64,000 nt of DNA, from contig NZ_LFME01000003.1 of NCBI RefSeq assembly GCF_001043115.1, forward strand, positions 173,874 through 237,873, written 5' to 3'. Below are positions 34,764-43,001 of this stretch, piece by piece. Numbering within the stretch: the stretch's first letter is position 1; every line of letters starts with the position of its first letter. The notes under the pieces were generated by a model. It did not search any database, was not told the DNA's origin, and worked only from the letters and a program-made list of their open reading frames with translations. This stretch comes from Xanthomonas sp. NCPPB 1128 (GTDB lineage Bacteria > Pseudomonadota > Gammaproteobacteria > Xanthomonadales > Xanthomonadaceae). A program made the translations under genes and the position numbers.

Positions 34764-36125
34764 TCAGCGCATCAGCACCACTTCCTCTGCCGAGGTCGGA
34801 TGGATCGCCACGGTGTCTTCCAGTTGCTGCTTGGTCACGCCCAGCTTCAACGCCACTGCGAAGCCCTGCAGGATTTCGTCGGCGCCGTCGCCGAGCAGAT
34901 GAACGCCGACCACGCGCTCCTCGGCGCCAGCGCAGACCAGCTTGAACAGGCTGCGCTGCGGCGAATCGGCCAGCGCCTGCAGCATCGGCCGGAAGTTGCT
35001 GCGGTACACCGTCACCGCATCGGCACCATAGCGCTCGCGCGCCTGCTCCTCGCCCAGCCCGACCTGGCCCAGTGGCGGGTGCGAGAACACCACGCTGGGC
35101 ACGTTCTCGTAGTCCAGCCGCGCCTGCGGCCGGTCGCCGAACACGCGGTCCATCAGCTTGCGCCCGGCGGCGATCGCCACCGGGGTCAGGCCGACCTTGC
35201 CGGCCACGTCGCCGATCGCGTACAGCCCCGGCACGTCGGTGTTCTGGTACGCGTCCACCACGATCTCGTGCTTGTCGCCCAGGCGCACGCCCAGCGCTTC
35301 CAGGCCGAGGTCGCGCGTATTGGGGCGGCGCCCGATCGCGAAGAACACCTTGTCGACGCTGTCGCCGGGCTGCCCCTGCGCATCGACCACGCACAGGCCC
35401 TCGCCGCTGCGGCGCAGGGCGCTGGCGCGATAGCCGAAATGCAGGCGCACGCCCTGGTGGTGCAGATTGCCGGCGAGCTGCCGCGCCAGTTCCGCGTCGA
35501 ACCGCTCCAGCAGACGTTCGCCCTGCACGTACAGCTCCACCCGGCTGCCCAGCGCCTGCAATAGCCCGGCCAGTTCCACCGCGATGTAGCCGCCGCCGAC
35601 GATCGCCACCCGCGGCGGCGCTTCGCACAGGTTGAAGAAATCGTCGGAGACCAGGCCCAGCTCGGCGCCGTCGATGTCCGGCCGCAGCGCGTGCGCGCCG
35701 GTGGCGATCACCACATGCTTGGCGCTGACCCGCACCCCGTCGTCGCATTCGACGGTGTGCGCATCGACCAGCCGTCCGCGCCGCGGGATCAGCACCACGC
35801 CATCGGCGTCCAGGCGTCGCCGGTAGCTGGCGTGGATGTTGCCGATGTAACCCTGGCGATGCGCCACCAGTTCGGCCCACGACAGCGTGGCCTCGGGAAT
35901 GGCGAAGCCGACCGCGCGCGCCAGGTCGATGCGCTCGACCAGATCCGCCGCAAGCCACATCGCCTTCTTCGGCACGCAGCCGACATTGACGCAGGTGCCG
36001 CCGAGCGCGTTCGGCTCCAGGATCGCCACGCGCGCGCCGTGGCTGGCGGCGCGGAACGCGGTGGCCAGGCCACCGGAACCGCCGCCCAGCACCAGCAGGT
36101 CGTAATCGCGGATCGCCCCGTTCAC
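34764..36125 (-). CDS. gor: Glutathione-disulfide reductase-like flavoenzyme
   Basis: A 453-aa pyridine nucleotide–disulfide oxidoreductase of the glutathione reductase type. FAD fold LGGGSGGL (13–20), redox-active disulfide C45/C50 in GGTCVNVGCVPKK, second dinucleotide fold VGGGYIAVELAG (176–187), and C-terminal catalytic AIHPTSAEE. The segment after the second fold, YVQGERLLERFD, lacks the two NADPH 2'-phosphate-binding arginines of E. coli Gor (R198 and R204); Q201 and E207 occupy those positions. Cofactor preference may therefore be NADH. Glutathione amide reductase is an alternative name for such enzymes in Chromatium. It lies downstream of the DUF418 gene on the same strand. Confidence 0.9.
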   Translation of the reverse strand: MNGAIRDYDLLVLGGGSGGLATAFRAASHGARVAILEPNALGGTCVNVGCVPKKAMWLAADLVERIDLARAVGFAIPEATLSWAELVAHRQGYIGNIHASYRRRLDADGVVLIPRRGRLVDAHTVECDDGVRVSAKHVVIATGAHALRPDIDGAELGLVSDDFFNLCEAPPRVAIVGGGYIAVELAGLLQALGSRVELYVQGERLLERFDAELARQLAGNLHHQGVRLHFGYRASALRRSGEGLCVVDAQGQPGDSVDKVFFAIGRRPNTRDLGLEALGVRLGDKHEIVVDAYQNTDVPGLYAIGDVAGKVGLTPVAIAAGRKLMDRVFGDRPQARLDYENVPSVVFSHPPLGQVGLGEEQARERYGADAVTVYRSNFRPMLQALADSPQRSLFKLVCAGAEERVVGVHLLGDGADEILQGFAVALKLGVTKQQLEDTVAIHPTSAEEVVLMR

Positions 36126-36279
36126 GGCGCACGCTCGGCGCGCAGGGGAGCGGCATCGCTGGCGAACCTGTTCCCGCCTCTCACGTCATCCATCGGTTGT
36201 CCTGTCGCATGTCTCGGTCGCCGCGGAGCATGCCATGGCCGGCCGCGCGCCAGATGTGAGGACACCGCCGCGCCTGCGC

Positions 36280-37521
36280 TCAGGCCAGGTCGCGTCGGCG
36301 CATCGGCTGCCAGCGCAGGTAGCTGGCCGAACGCCACAGCCACTCCACCGGGCCGAAGCGGAAGCGCTGCAGCCACCAGTGCGACAGCGCCACCTGCAGC
36401 GCGAACAACACGACCGCGAACGGGATCTGCCAGGCGCGCGGCAGTTGTTCGAAATAGCCGAAGCCGTAGCCGTAGAACAGCGTCGTGCAGACCAGCGACT
36501 GCAGCAGATAGTTGCTCAGCGCCATGCGCCCGGCCGGCGCCAGCCATTGCAGCGCGGGCGCGGCGCGCACCAGCCAGGCCGCGTAGCCCAGCGCCATCAG
36601 GCCGCCGGCGACGCTGGCCAGGGCATAGGCCACGGTCAGACGCAGATCCAGTCGCGCTGGATCCATCCACGGTTCCAGCCGGAAGCTCAGCAACATCAGC
36701 GCCAGGCCCAGCGGCAGCACGCCCCAGCGCAGCACGGCGAGCAGCCGCGGGAAGCGCTGCGGTTGTGCAGCCAGGCCGCTGCGCACGCACCAGGCGCCGA
36801 GCAGGAACATGCCGAAGATGGTCGGCGCGTTGAACAGCAGCCCGCTCAGCGATTCGACCAGGTCGCGCGCGCGCTGCGCGGTGGCCTGGGCGTAGCTGCC
36901 GTGGCCGAACACCTCACGCTGCTGCGCCAGCGCCGCCACGCCGTGCTGCGCCTGCTCGGCCATCTCGCGCTGCCACTGCGCCGCGCCGTGCGGATCGGCC
37001 TGCGCCGCCCAGGAGGCCGCGCCGATCAACAGCCACAGCGCCGGCGCGAACAGGTAGACCACCAGCGCCATGCCGGGCAGCCAGCGCGTGGGCGCCTCGC
37101 GGAACGCCAGCAGCATGAACGCCAGCAGCGCGTAGCTGACCAGGATGTCGCCGGACCACAGCAACACCGCGTGCAGCAGGCCGATCACCAGCAACCCCGC
37201 ACTGCGGCGCAGGAAGAAACCGCCGAACGGCCGCCGCGCGGTCTCGGCGCGCTGCGCCATCACCGCGAAGCCCATGCCGAACAGCAGCGAGAACAAGGTG
37301 TAGAACTTGCCCTGCACCAGGATGTAGACCAGCGCGTCGGCGATGCGGTCGGCGCCGCGCAGCGCCGGATCCAGGCCGGTCATCGCCGCGTCCAGCGGAC
37401 CGACGAAGCCCTCGATGTTCATCAGCAGGATGCCCAGCAGGGCGAAGCCGCGCAGCACGTCCAGGGTGGCGATGCGCTCGGCGGGCGCGACGGGCTGCAA
37501 CACGGGAGCGGAAGTGGCCAA
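36280..37521 (-). CDS. DUF418-family integral membrane protein
   Basis: A 413-aa multi-pass inner-membrane protein of the DUF418 (YeiB-like) family. It begins with the signature RIATLDVLRGFALLGILLMN (16–35), has FYTLFSLLFGMGFAVM, and the C-terminal GRMALSNYLLQS and FGPVEWLWR motifs. About nine to ten hydrophobic helices are visible. The family is related to acyltransferase-type membrane proteins, but no activity is established. It lies between slyD (140 nt upstream) and gor (154 nt downstream), all on the minus strand. Confidence 0.9.
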   Translation of the reverse strand: MATSAPVLQPVAPAERIATLDVLRGFALLGILLMNIEGFVGPLDAAMTGLDPALRGADRIADALVYILVQGKFYTLFSLLFGMGFAVMAQRAETARRPFGGFFLRRSAGLLVIGLLHAVLLWSGDILVSYALLAFMLLAFREAPTRWLPGMALVVYLFAPALWLLIGAASWAAQADPHGAAQWQREMAEQAQHGVAALAQQREVFGHGSYAQATAQRARDLVESLSGLLFNAPTIFGMFLLGAWCVRSGLAAQPQRFPRLLAVLRWGVLPLGLALMLLSFRLEPWMDPARLDLRLTVAYALASVAGGLMALGYAAWLVRAAPALQWLAPAGRMALSNYLLQSLVCTTLFYGYGFGYFEQLPRAWQIPFAVVLFALQVALSHWWLQRFRFGPVEWLWRSASYLRWQPMRRRDLA

Positions 37522-37661
37522 GGCGGCACCGGGCGAAAGGCCGGCGATTGTCCCTCGCCGCGATCAGGAGGGCCGCCGGCGTCCGCGGCGGCGCGACGGC
37601 GCCGCTGCGCGCGGCGCCAGGGCCGGCGGCACCGGCGCGACCGGCACCGCCGCAAACGCAC

Positions 37662-38141
37662 TCAGTGGTGGTGGCCGCCGTCGCCGTGCACGTGGCCGTG
37701 CTCGATTTCTTCGGCGCTGGCCTCGCGCACGTCGACGATCTCCACGTCGAAGTGCAGGTCCTTGCCGGCCATCGGGTGGTTGAGGTCGACGTCGACCACG
37801 CTCATGCCGACCTTCTGCACGGTGACCGCGCGCGGGCCGAAGTTGGTCTGCAGCACCACCTGGCTCCCCGGCTGCAGCTTGGCCGCGCCGAAATGCTTCT
37901 TCGGCACGCGCTGGCTCAGGCCCTCGCGGTATTCGCCGTAGGCGTCCTTGGCCGCCACGTCGACGCCGAAGCTGTCGCCGGCAGCCTTGTCCATCATCGC
38001 GTTCTCCAGGCCCGGGATGATGTTGCCGTGGCCGACCAGGATCACCAGCGGATCGCGGTCCTTGGAGCTTTCGATCGGTTCTTGACCGACTTCCGAAACG
38101 GTGTAGTGGAAACGGACGACGCGGTCTTTTTCGATCTTCAT
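37662..38141 (-). CDS. slyD: FKBP-type peptidyl-prolyl isomerase SlyD
   Basis: A 159-aa SlyD-type chaperone/prolyl isomerase. FKBP segments VVRFHYTVSE, LVGHGNIIPGLENAM (38–52) and the inserted-flap domain (about 70–120, GVDVAAKDAYGEY) are present. A His-rich metal-binding tail (HGHVHGDGGHHH) is present though shorter than in E. coli SlyD; such tails bind nickel and assist metalloenzyme maturation. The ATG at 38141 gives MKIEKDRVV, the family start. Divergent from the NlpC/P60 lipoprotein gene. Confidence 0.95.
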   Translation of the reverse strand: MKIEKDRVVRFHYTVSEVGQEPIESSKDRDPLVILVGHGNIIPGLENAMMDKAAGDSFGVDVAAKDAYGEYREGLSQRVPKKHFGAAKLQPGSQVVLQTNFGPRAVTVQKVGMSVVDVDLNHPMAGKDLHFDVEIVDVREASAEEIEHGHVHGDGGHHH

Positions 38142-38250
38142 GTGCACTCTGCGCTGTGGCTGCCGGGGGCAGACGGGATGGGCGGCTTGTCGGCCGCCGG
38201 GAGCGCCGCCATGATGGCGGCCTTCTGAGGTCGCGCATTATCCCGGCTCC

Positions 38251-38793
38251 ATGCACAACACGCCAGTTTCGCCGCGCGGCCGCCGCGCGTTTCCGTGGTG
38301 GCTTCCGCTGCTGTGCAGCGCCGCGCTGGCGGCCTGCGGACGCCATGAGGTCCGCCACACCAGGCCGGCACCGGTGACAGTGCGCGAGTGGCCGCAGGTG
38401 GCACCGGCCGACCCGGGCGCGGCCAACGCGGTGCTGATGCGCGCGCTGGGCCTGGTCGGCACCCCCTACCGTTACGGCGGCAACACCCCCGAATCCGGGT
38501 TCGACTGCAGCGGCCTGGTCGCCTACGTCTACCGCGACATGCTCGACCTGCGGCTGCCGCGCACCTCGCGCGAACTGGCCGCGGTGCAGGGTCCGCGGAT
38601 CGACCCGCAGCGCCTGAGCACGGGCGACCTGGTGTTCTTCGGCAGCGCAGGAAATGTGACTCACGTAGGAATTTATGTCGGTGAAGGCCGCTTCGTGCAC
38701 GCCCCCAGCACCGGCGGAACGGTGCGCCTGGATTCGTTGGACGGGGCTTATTGGCGAGACCATTACACCGGCGCAAAACGGGTTTTGCGTTGA
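38251..38793 (+). CDS. NlpC/P60 endopeptidase, lipoprotein
   Basis: A 180-aa cell-wall endopeptidase candidate. The lipoprotein signal has lipobox LAAC (C29). The NlpC/P60 domain (about 60–178) shows the catalytic C86 in FDCSGLV, H138 in THVGIYVG and H150 in FVHAPS. Such enzymes cleave D-Glu–meso-DAP bonds in peptidoglycan peptides (Spr/MepS-like). A second NlpC/P60 gene follows 107 nt downstream. Confidence 0.93.
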   Translation: MHNTPVSPRGRRAFPWWLPLLCSAALAACGRHEVRHTRPAPVTVREWPQVAPADPGAANAVLMRALGLVGTPYRYGGNTPESGFDCSGLVAYVYRDMLDLRLPRTSRELAAVQGPRIDPQRLSTGDLVFFGSAGNVTHVGIYVGEGRFVHAPSTGGTVRLDSLDGAYWRDHYTGAKRVLR

Positions 38794-38900
38794 ATTGTGA
38801 TTTCACCCACATTCATAATTACGAAAATTTAACCTTATTTGAACTTTCTATTTCTGTCTACAAGGCATGATCCCCCATCGTTTTATTTTGTGATCCAAGC
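38794..38900 (+). promoter_or_regulatory. AT-rich promoter region of the second NlpC/P60 gene
   Basis: This 107-bp gap is conspicuously AT-rich for the window (for example cataattacgaaaatttaac and gaactttctatttctgtcta), suggesting a separate promoter for the second gene. No clear Shine–Dalgarno sequence precedes the GTG at 38901. Confidence 0.5.
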
Positions 38901-39734
38901 GTGACGACCGAAGCCCAGACCTCTCCAGGCAAGCCCGCCGTTCCCCGCCGGACCGCTTTCCGCCTCTTCTGCACCGCCTCGCTCTGTTTCTCGGCCCTCC
39001 CGGCCCTGGCCCAGACCGCTCCCGCCGACACCGTCGTCCCGGAAGCGATCGCGACCGTCGCCCCCGCTCCCGCCCAGGTGAGCGCCACGGCGACCACCGC
39101 CCAGGCGACCGCGCAGACCCCCAACACCACCATCTCGGCCAAGCCGGCCGCCGCACAGGCGCCCGCACCGTCGCGCAGCAAGGCCGACGCCGCCGCCACC
39201 GCCACCCTGGCCGCCCTGCTGCCGCACCTGGCCGCCAACGACACCATTCCACTGATGGACCGCTCGGCGATGTTCGCCGGCGACATCAGCCGCCTGCTGG
39301 CCAACTACGACGTGTCCCAGCCGGTCCCGCGCGAAGGCGTGGTGCCGGGCGGCGACAAGGTCCAGTCCGTGCTCAAGCGCGCCATGGCGCTGCTGGGTAC
39401 CCCGTACCGCTGGGGCGGCGAGGACACCGAAGGCTTCGATTGCAGCGGCCTGGTCGGCTACGTGTTCCGCACCGCGCTGGGCATCGAACTGCCGCGCGTG
39501 TCGCGCGAGATGGCCCGCGAGGCCAACGCCCAGTTGATCAAGGACCGCGACGCGCTGGCGCCGGGCGACCTGGTGTTCTTCGGCCGCAAGGGCCGCGTCG
39601 ACCACGTCGGCCTGTACGTCGGCGAGGGCCGCTTCCTGCACGCCCCCAGCCGCGGCAAGGACGTGCGCGTGGACACGCTGACCTCCGGCTACTGGGGCGA
39701 GAAGTTCGTGCAGGCGCGCCGCGTGGCGATGTAA
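38901..39734 (+). CDS. NlpC/P60 endopeptidase with Ala/Pro/Thr-rich linker
   Basis: A 277-aa exported NlpC/P60 protein with a GTG start, an N-terminal hydrophobic segment (about residues 18–37, ending ALAQ) and a low-complexity Ala/Thr/Pro linker (about 40–105) before a globular part. The catalytic residues are C181 (FDCSGLV), H235 (DHVGLYVG) and H247 (FLHAPS). The domain is closely similar to that of the upstream lipoprotein, suggesting gene duplication with divergent export (free periplasmic versus lipid-anchored). A strong terminator follows. Confidence 0.92.
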   Translation: MTTEAQTSPGKPAVPRRTAFRLFCTASLCFSALPALAQTAPADTVVPEAIATVAPAPAQVSATATTAQATAQTPNTTISAKPAAAQAPAPSRSKADAAATATLAALLPHLAANDTIPLMDRSAMFAGDISRLLANYDVSQPVPREGVVPGGDKVQSVLKRAMALLGTPYRWGGEDTEGFDCSGLVGYVFRTALGIELPRVSREMAREANAQLIKDRDALAPGDLVFFGRKGRVDHVGLYVGEGRFLHAPSRGKDVRVDTLTSGYWGEKFVQARRVAM

Positions 39735-39760
39735 GCCGCCAGTCTGCACGCACCGCCGAG

Positions 39761-39791
39761 AAAAGGGCCGCTGGCGACAGCGGCCTTTTTT
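39761..39791 (+). terminator. Rho-independent terminator after NlpC/P60 genes
   Basis: GGCCGCTG (39766–39773), loop GCGA and CAGCGGCC (39778–39785) form a perfect stem flanked by AAAA and six Ts. It ends the plus-strand unit; the A-run also allows function for the convergent methyltransferase gene. Confidence 0.93.
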
Positions 39792-39852
39792 GTTGCGGCG
39801 CTTCGCTGCGATCCGGTTGGCCGGCGCATCGCTGGCGCGCGGCGCGGGCGCC

Positions 39853-40629
39853 TCAGGCGATGGCCACGATCGCGCGCACGTCCTTGTCGATCCGAAATAC
39901 CCCGCCGCCGCGCACAAACGCTGCGTCCACCGCCTGGCGCAAGGCCGGCGCGTGCGCCTGCGGCGGCAACGGCAGGCTCTGCAGGTAGGCCATGACGTCG
40001 TCGGGGTCGGTGCAGACCAGCGTATCGTCGAAGCGTGCGACGCGGACCTGGGCGAAATGCGCGGCGAACAGGCGCGCGCCTGTCTCGGCATCCAGGCGCA
40101 GGGTGGACGGGTCGCGGTCCGGGCCGCCGGCCACGCCGGCGATCAACTGCGCGAGCTGACGCATGTTGTCGCGGCCGTTGAGCACCGCCAGCACTGTCCC
40201 ACCAGGACGAACGATGCGCCGCAGTTCGCGCACGCCCGCGTGCGGATCGGGCAGGTGGTAGAGCATGTGCACCGCCAGCGCGGCGTCGACGCTGGCATCG
40301 CGCAGCGGCAGACGCATCGCGTCGCCGACCACGCCCTGCGGGCGCAACGCCGCCGCCTGCGCCAATGCCGCGGCGACCATGGCCGGCGAGCGGTCCAGCA
40401 CCTGCAGCGCGAGCCGTTCCGGCCACTGCCCGGCGAGCGCGCCCCACAGCTGGCCGGTGCCGCAGCCGATGTCGGCCACGCGCATGTGCACGGCCAACGG
40501 CAGCTGCCCGCGCAACCATGGGTACCAGTCGGCACGGCCGTACCTGGCATGCAGCGACTTGCGCTGCGCCAGCCGCTGGGTATCGCCGTACTGCCGCTGC
40601 AATTCCGTACTGTCCGCCTGGAGCATCAT
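39853..40629 (-). CDS. Class I SAM-dependent methyltransferase
   Basis: A 258-aa methyltransferase of the Methyltransf_11/25 type. SAM-binding motif I is VADIGCGTGQLW, followed by the motif-II acidic LQVLDRSPAM and the post-I GDAMRLPL. The C-terminal part has no diagnostic substrate motif. The start is uncertain: ATGs at 40644, 40629 and 40626 are all possible (the last two adjacent); 40629 is chosen because it gives MMLQADSTELQ with a plausible upstream GGA. Convergent with the NlpC/P60 gene and divergent from the nucleotidyltransferase. Confidence 0.83.
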   Translation of the reverse strand: MMLQADSTELQRQYGDTQRLAQRKSLHARYGRADWYPWLRGQLPLAVHMRVADIGCGTGQLWGALAGQWPERLALQVLDRSPAMVAAALAQAAALRPQGVVGDAMRLPLRDASVDAALAVHMLYHLPDPHAGVRELRRIVRPGGTVLAVLNGRDNMRQLAQLIAGVAGGPDRDPSTLRLDAETGARLFAAHFAQVRVARFDDTLVCTDPDDVMAYLQSLPLPPQAHAPALRQAVDAAFVRGGGVFRIDKDVRAIVAIA

Positions 40630-40764
40630 CGCCGTCGTCCACATTGCCCGCCGGCACGATACGCTGGTCCGCCGCGATCGCGTCACCGTGACCTCGATGA
40701 TGATGATGCCGTCCTCCCCCACCCTGGCGTGCCGCCGAGCGCGTCGCTATGGCCAGGCCGCACC

Positions 40765-41544
40765 ATGACCGCGCCGACGAGAGAAGACGCGCCGGCGCCG
40801 ACCGCCGCCACGTTGCCCCCGCCCGCCCAGGCGCTGGCGATCGCGCAGTTGCTGCTGTCCACCCGCTACGCCGACGCGGCGTTCGGCTTCGCCGCCGGCT
40901 CGATCCTGCGCGGCGAAGGCACGCACCTGTCCGATCTCGACCTGGTCGTGGTCTACGAGCGCCTGCCGGCCGCACGGCGCGAATCGTTCCTGGCCGAGGG
41001 CGTGCCGGTCGAGGCCTTCGTGCACGATCCGGGCACGCTCGCCTGGTTCGTCGATGAAGACGCCGCCCGCGGCCGCCCCAGCCTGCTGCACATGATCGCC
41101 GAGGGCACCCTCGTCGGCACCGCGACCGAATCCGCACGCAGCCTGCAAGGCCAGGTCGCCGCGCGGCTGCAGGCCGGGCCGCCGTCGCTGACGCAGGCGC
41201 AACGGGACGCGCTGCGCTACGAGATCACCGACCTGGTCGACGACCTGTGCGGCGAGCGCAGCGCCGCCGAGGTCGTTGCGATCGGCGCCCTGCTGCATCC
41301 GCGCCTGGCGGAACTGGCGCTGCGCGGGCGCGGCCACTGGTACGGCAGCGGGAAGTGGGTTCCGCGCCTGCTGGCACGGATGGACCCGGCCTTGGGCCAA
41401 CGCTTCGACCAGGCCTTCGCCGCGCTGTTCGCCAGCGCCGACCGCGCACCGGTACTGGCGCTGGCGCAGCAGGAACTGGCCGTGCACGGCGGCCGCCTGT
41501 TCGAAGGCGACTGCCGCACCGCGCCTGCGGACTGGCGCGCCTGA
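40765..41544 (+). CDS. Nucleotidyltransferase-fold protein
   Basis: A 259-aa protein with a pol-beta-type nucleotidyltransferase core near the N-terminus: FAAGSILRGEGTHLSDLDLVVV (residues 33–54) fits the GS-x(8–10)-DxD motif, with the paired aspartates in SDLDLVV intact. The remaining ~180 residues are helical. This arrangement recalls aminoglycoside adenylyltransferase-like or MNT-domain proteins, but no drug-resistance or HEPN partner signature is seen nearby. Function unknown. Convergent with the thioesterase, 20 nt apart. Confidence 0.8.
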   Translation: MTAPTREDAPAPTAATLPPPAQALAIAQLLLSTRYADAAFGFAAGSILRGEGTHLSDLDLVVVYERLPAARRESFLAEGVPVEAFVHDPGTLAWFVDEDAARGRPSLLHMIAEGTLVGTATESARSLQGQVAARLQAGPPSLTQAQRDALRYEITDLVDDLCGERSAAEVVAIGALLHPRLAELALRGRGHWYGSGKWVPRLLARMDPALGQRFDQAFAALFASADRAPVLALAQQELAVHGGRLFEGDCRTAPADWRA

Positions 41545-41564
41545 GCCAGCGCGCGGGCGCGCGC

Positions 41565-42044
41565 TCAGCCGTGGTAGTGGGCGATGGTGTCTTCGATGCC
41601 CTTGCTCAGCTCCATCACCTTCTGCGCGTACTCGGCCAGGCGATGGTCTTCCGGCGTGTCCGGATGCCAGGCCGGCACCGCGGTCGGGCGGCCTTCGACG
41701 CCGTCCAGGGCCACGAACACGATGATGCAATGGGTGCACAGGCGCGGCTCGCCGCCCATCGGATCGCGGGCACGCACCTCGATGGCGAAATGCATGCTGC
41801 TGGTGCCGGTGTGGACCAGCTTGGCGCTGACCGTGACCATGTCGCTGATGCGGATCGGCGAGACGAAGCGGATGCCGCCCACCGCCACGGTCACGCTGTA
41901 GTGGCCGCTCCAGCCCACCGCGGCGGCATAGCCGACCTGGTCGATCCACTTCATCACCACGCCGCCGTGGACCTTGCCGCCGTAGTTGACGTCGATCGGC
42001 TCGGCCAGGAAGCGGAAGGTCAGTTCACGTTGGGTGCCGCTCAT
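41565..42044 (-). CDS. Acyl-CoA thioesterase (hot-dog fold, YciA/Acot-like)
   Basis: A 159-aa hot-dog-fold thioesterase. GGKVHGGVVMKWIDQVGYAAA (residues 22–42) includes the conserved HGG…D(Q) signature of the cytosolic acyl-CoA hydrolase family, and VGGIRFVSPIRISDMV is the typical second segment. Such enzymes cleave fatty acyl-CoA and balance the CoA pool. The start at 42044 is the ATG before SGTQRELTF. It lies on the same strand as, and 113 nt after, the downstream methyltransferase; co-transcription is possible. Confidence 0.9.
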   Translation of the reverse strand: MSGTQRELTFRFLAEPIDVNYGGKVHGGVVMKWIDQVGYAAAVGWSGHYSVTVAVGGIRFVSPIRISDMVTVSAKLVHTGTSSMHFAIEVRARDPMGGEPRLCTHCIIVFVALDGVEGRPTAVPAWHPDTPEDHRLAEYAQKVMELSKGIEDTIAHYHG

Positions 42045-42157
42045 CGGGAGTCCATGCTGGGGAAGGAGGCGGCAGTCTGCCATGCGCCGATGCCAGCAAT
42101 CGCAACGGCGTCGCAATGACCTGTCGCCGCAGACGCACTGGCGGCCGGCGTGGTCGG

Positions 42158-42988
42158 CTACGCGGCGGCCAGCGCCAGGTTGTCGCGCTTGCGGATGCAC
42201 AGCCACGGGAAATGCGGCTGGCGCCAGCGCAGCGCGCGCAGGCAGCGCACGGACAGCCGGCGCGGGTCGAACAGCCTGCGCAGCACGAGGCCTTCCAGTA
42301 CCGCATCGGTGTGCTGATGGTACTGCTGCGCCAGTTCGGCGCAGCCCAGGTCGCTGAAGTAGCGCAGGCTGCGCGCGGCGCTGGCCCGGGCCTGCTCGGC
42401 GTCGGCATAGAACGGGCTGTCGAGGATGTGCAGTTCGCCGTTGTGCTGCAGCAGATGCAGCAGGCGCGCGATCAGCGCACGCGGATCGGCGAAGTACTGG
42501 AGGCAGGCCGGCACCACCACGACGTCGAAGCGCTGCGCCGGCAGCGGCAAACGCAGGATGTCGCCGGCGACGAAACTCAACCGCGGCGTGTCGGCGAACA
42601 CCCGCGCCGCCTGTGCCAGCTCGGTGCGATTGACGTCGATGCCGCAGACCTCGCGCTGCAGGCCGCTGGCCAGGCGATGCGACAGCCAGCCGTTGCCGCA
42701 ACCCAGCTCCAGCAGCGGACCGTCGCCACCGCGCGCGCGCAGATGGCGCAACAGGCGCCGGCACGATTCGGCGCGCACCCGCCATTCGTGGCTGGCGCCC
42801 AGCGCACCGGGCGGCTGCGGCAGCGTGCGCACCTGCACGTCGCTGTAGAGCCGGCCTTCGCGACGGCGCACGTCGAGATAGCGCTGCTCGAACGGATCGT
42901 CCGGCAGCGCGTCGTGCACCAGCACGCCCTCGTGGAGCGTCAGCCCCGGCAACTGCCGCAACTGCGCGCACAGGCTCTCTGCAGACAT
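42158..42988 (-). CDS. Class I SAM-dependent methyltransferase
   Basis: A 276-aa methyltransferase with motif I LLELGCGNGWLSHRLA, acidic post-I ICGIDVNRTEL style loop, and GDILRLPLPAQRFDVVVV. The C-terminal ~70 residues (RCLRALRWRQPHFPWLCIRKRD) are basic and aromatic. Substrate unknown. The start at 42988 (MSAESLCAQ) leaves a 13-nt gap after the symporter stop codon; no clear ribosome-binding site is visible, and an ATG at 43024 overlapping the symporter is the alternative. Close spacing suggests co-transcription with the symporter gene. Confidence 0.83.
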   Translation of the reverse strand: MSAESLCAQLRQLPGLTLHEGVLVHDALPDDPFEQRYLDVRRREGRLYSDVQVRTLPQPPGALGASHEWRVRAESCRRLLRHLRARGGDGPLLELGCGNGWLSHRLASGLQREVCGIDVNRTELAQAARVFADTPRLSFVAGDILRLPLPAQRFDVVVVPACLQYFADPRALIARLLHLLQHNGELHILDSPFYADAEQARASAARSLRYFSDLGCAELAQQYHQHTDAVLEGLVLRRLFDPRRLSVRCLRALRWRQPHFPWLCIRKRDNLALAAA

Positions 42989-43001
42989 GCTCACGGGAGC
43001 A

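Noticed and set aside
40765..41544. Aminoglycoside resistance gene or HEPN–MNT toxin–antitoxin pair
   Set aside because: The nucleotidyltransferase motif is present, but there is no HEPN partner next to it and no diagnostic drug-binding segment, so only a general fold assignment is justified.
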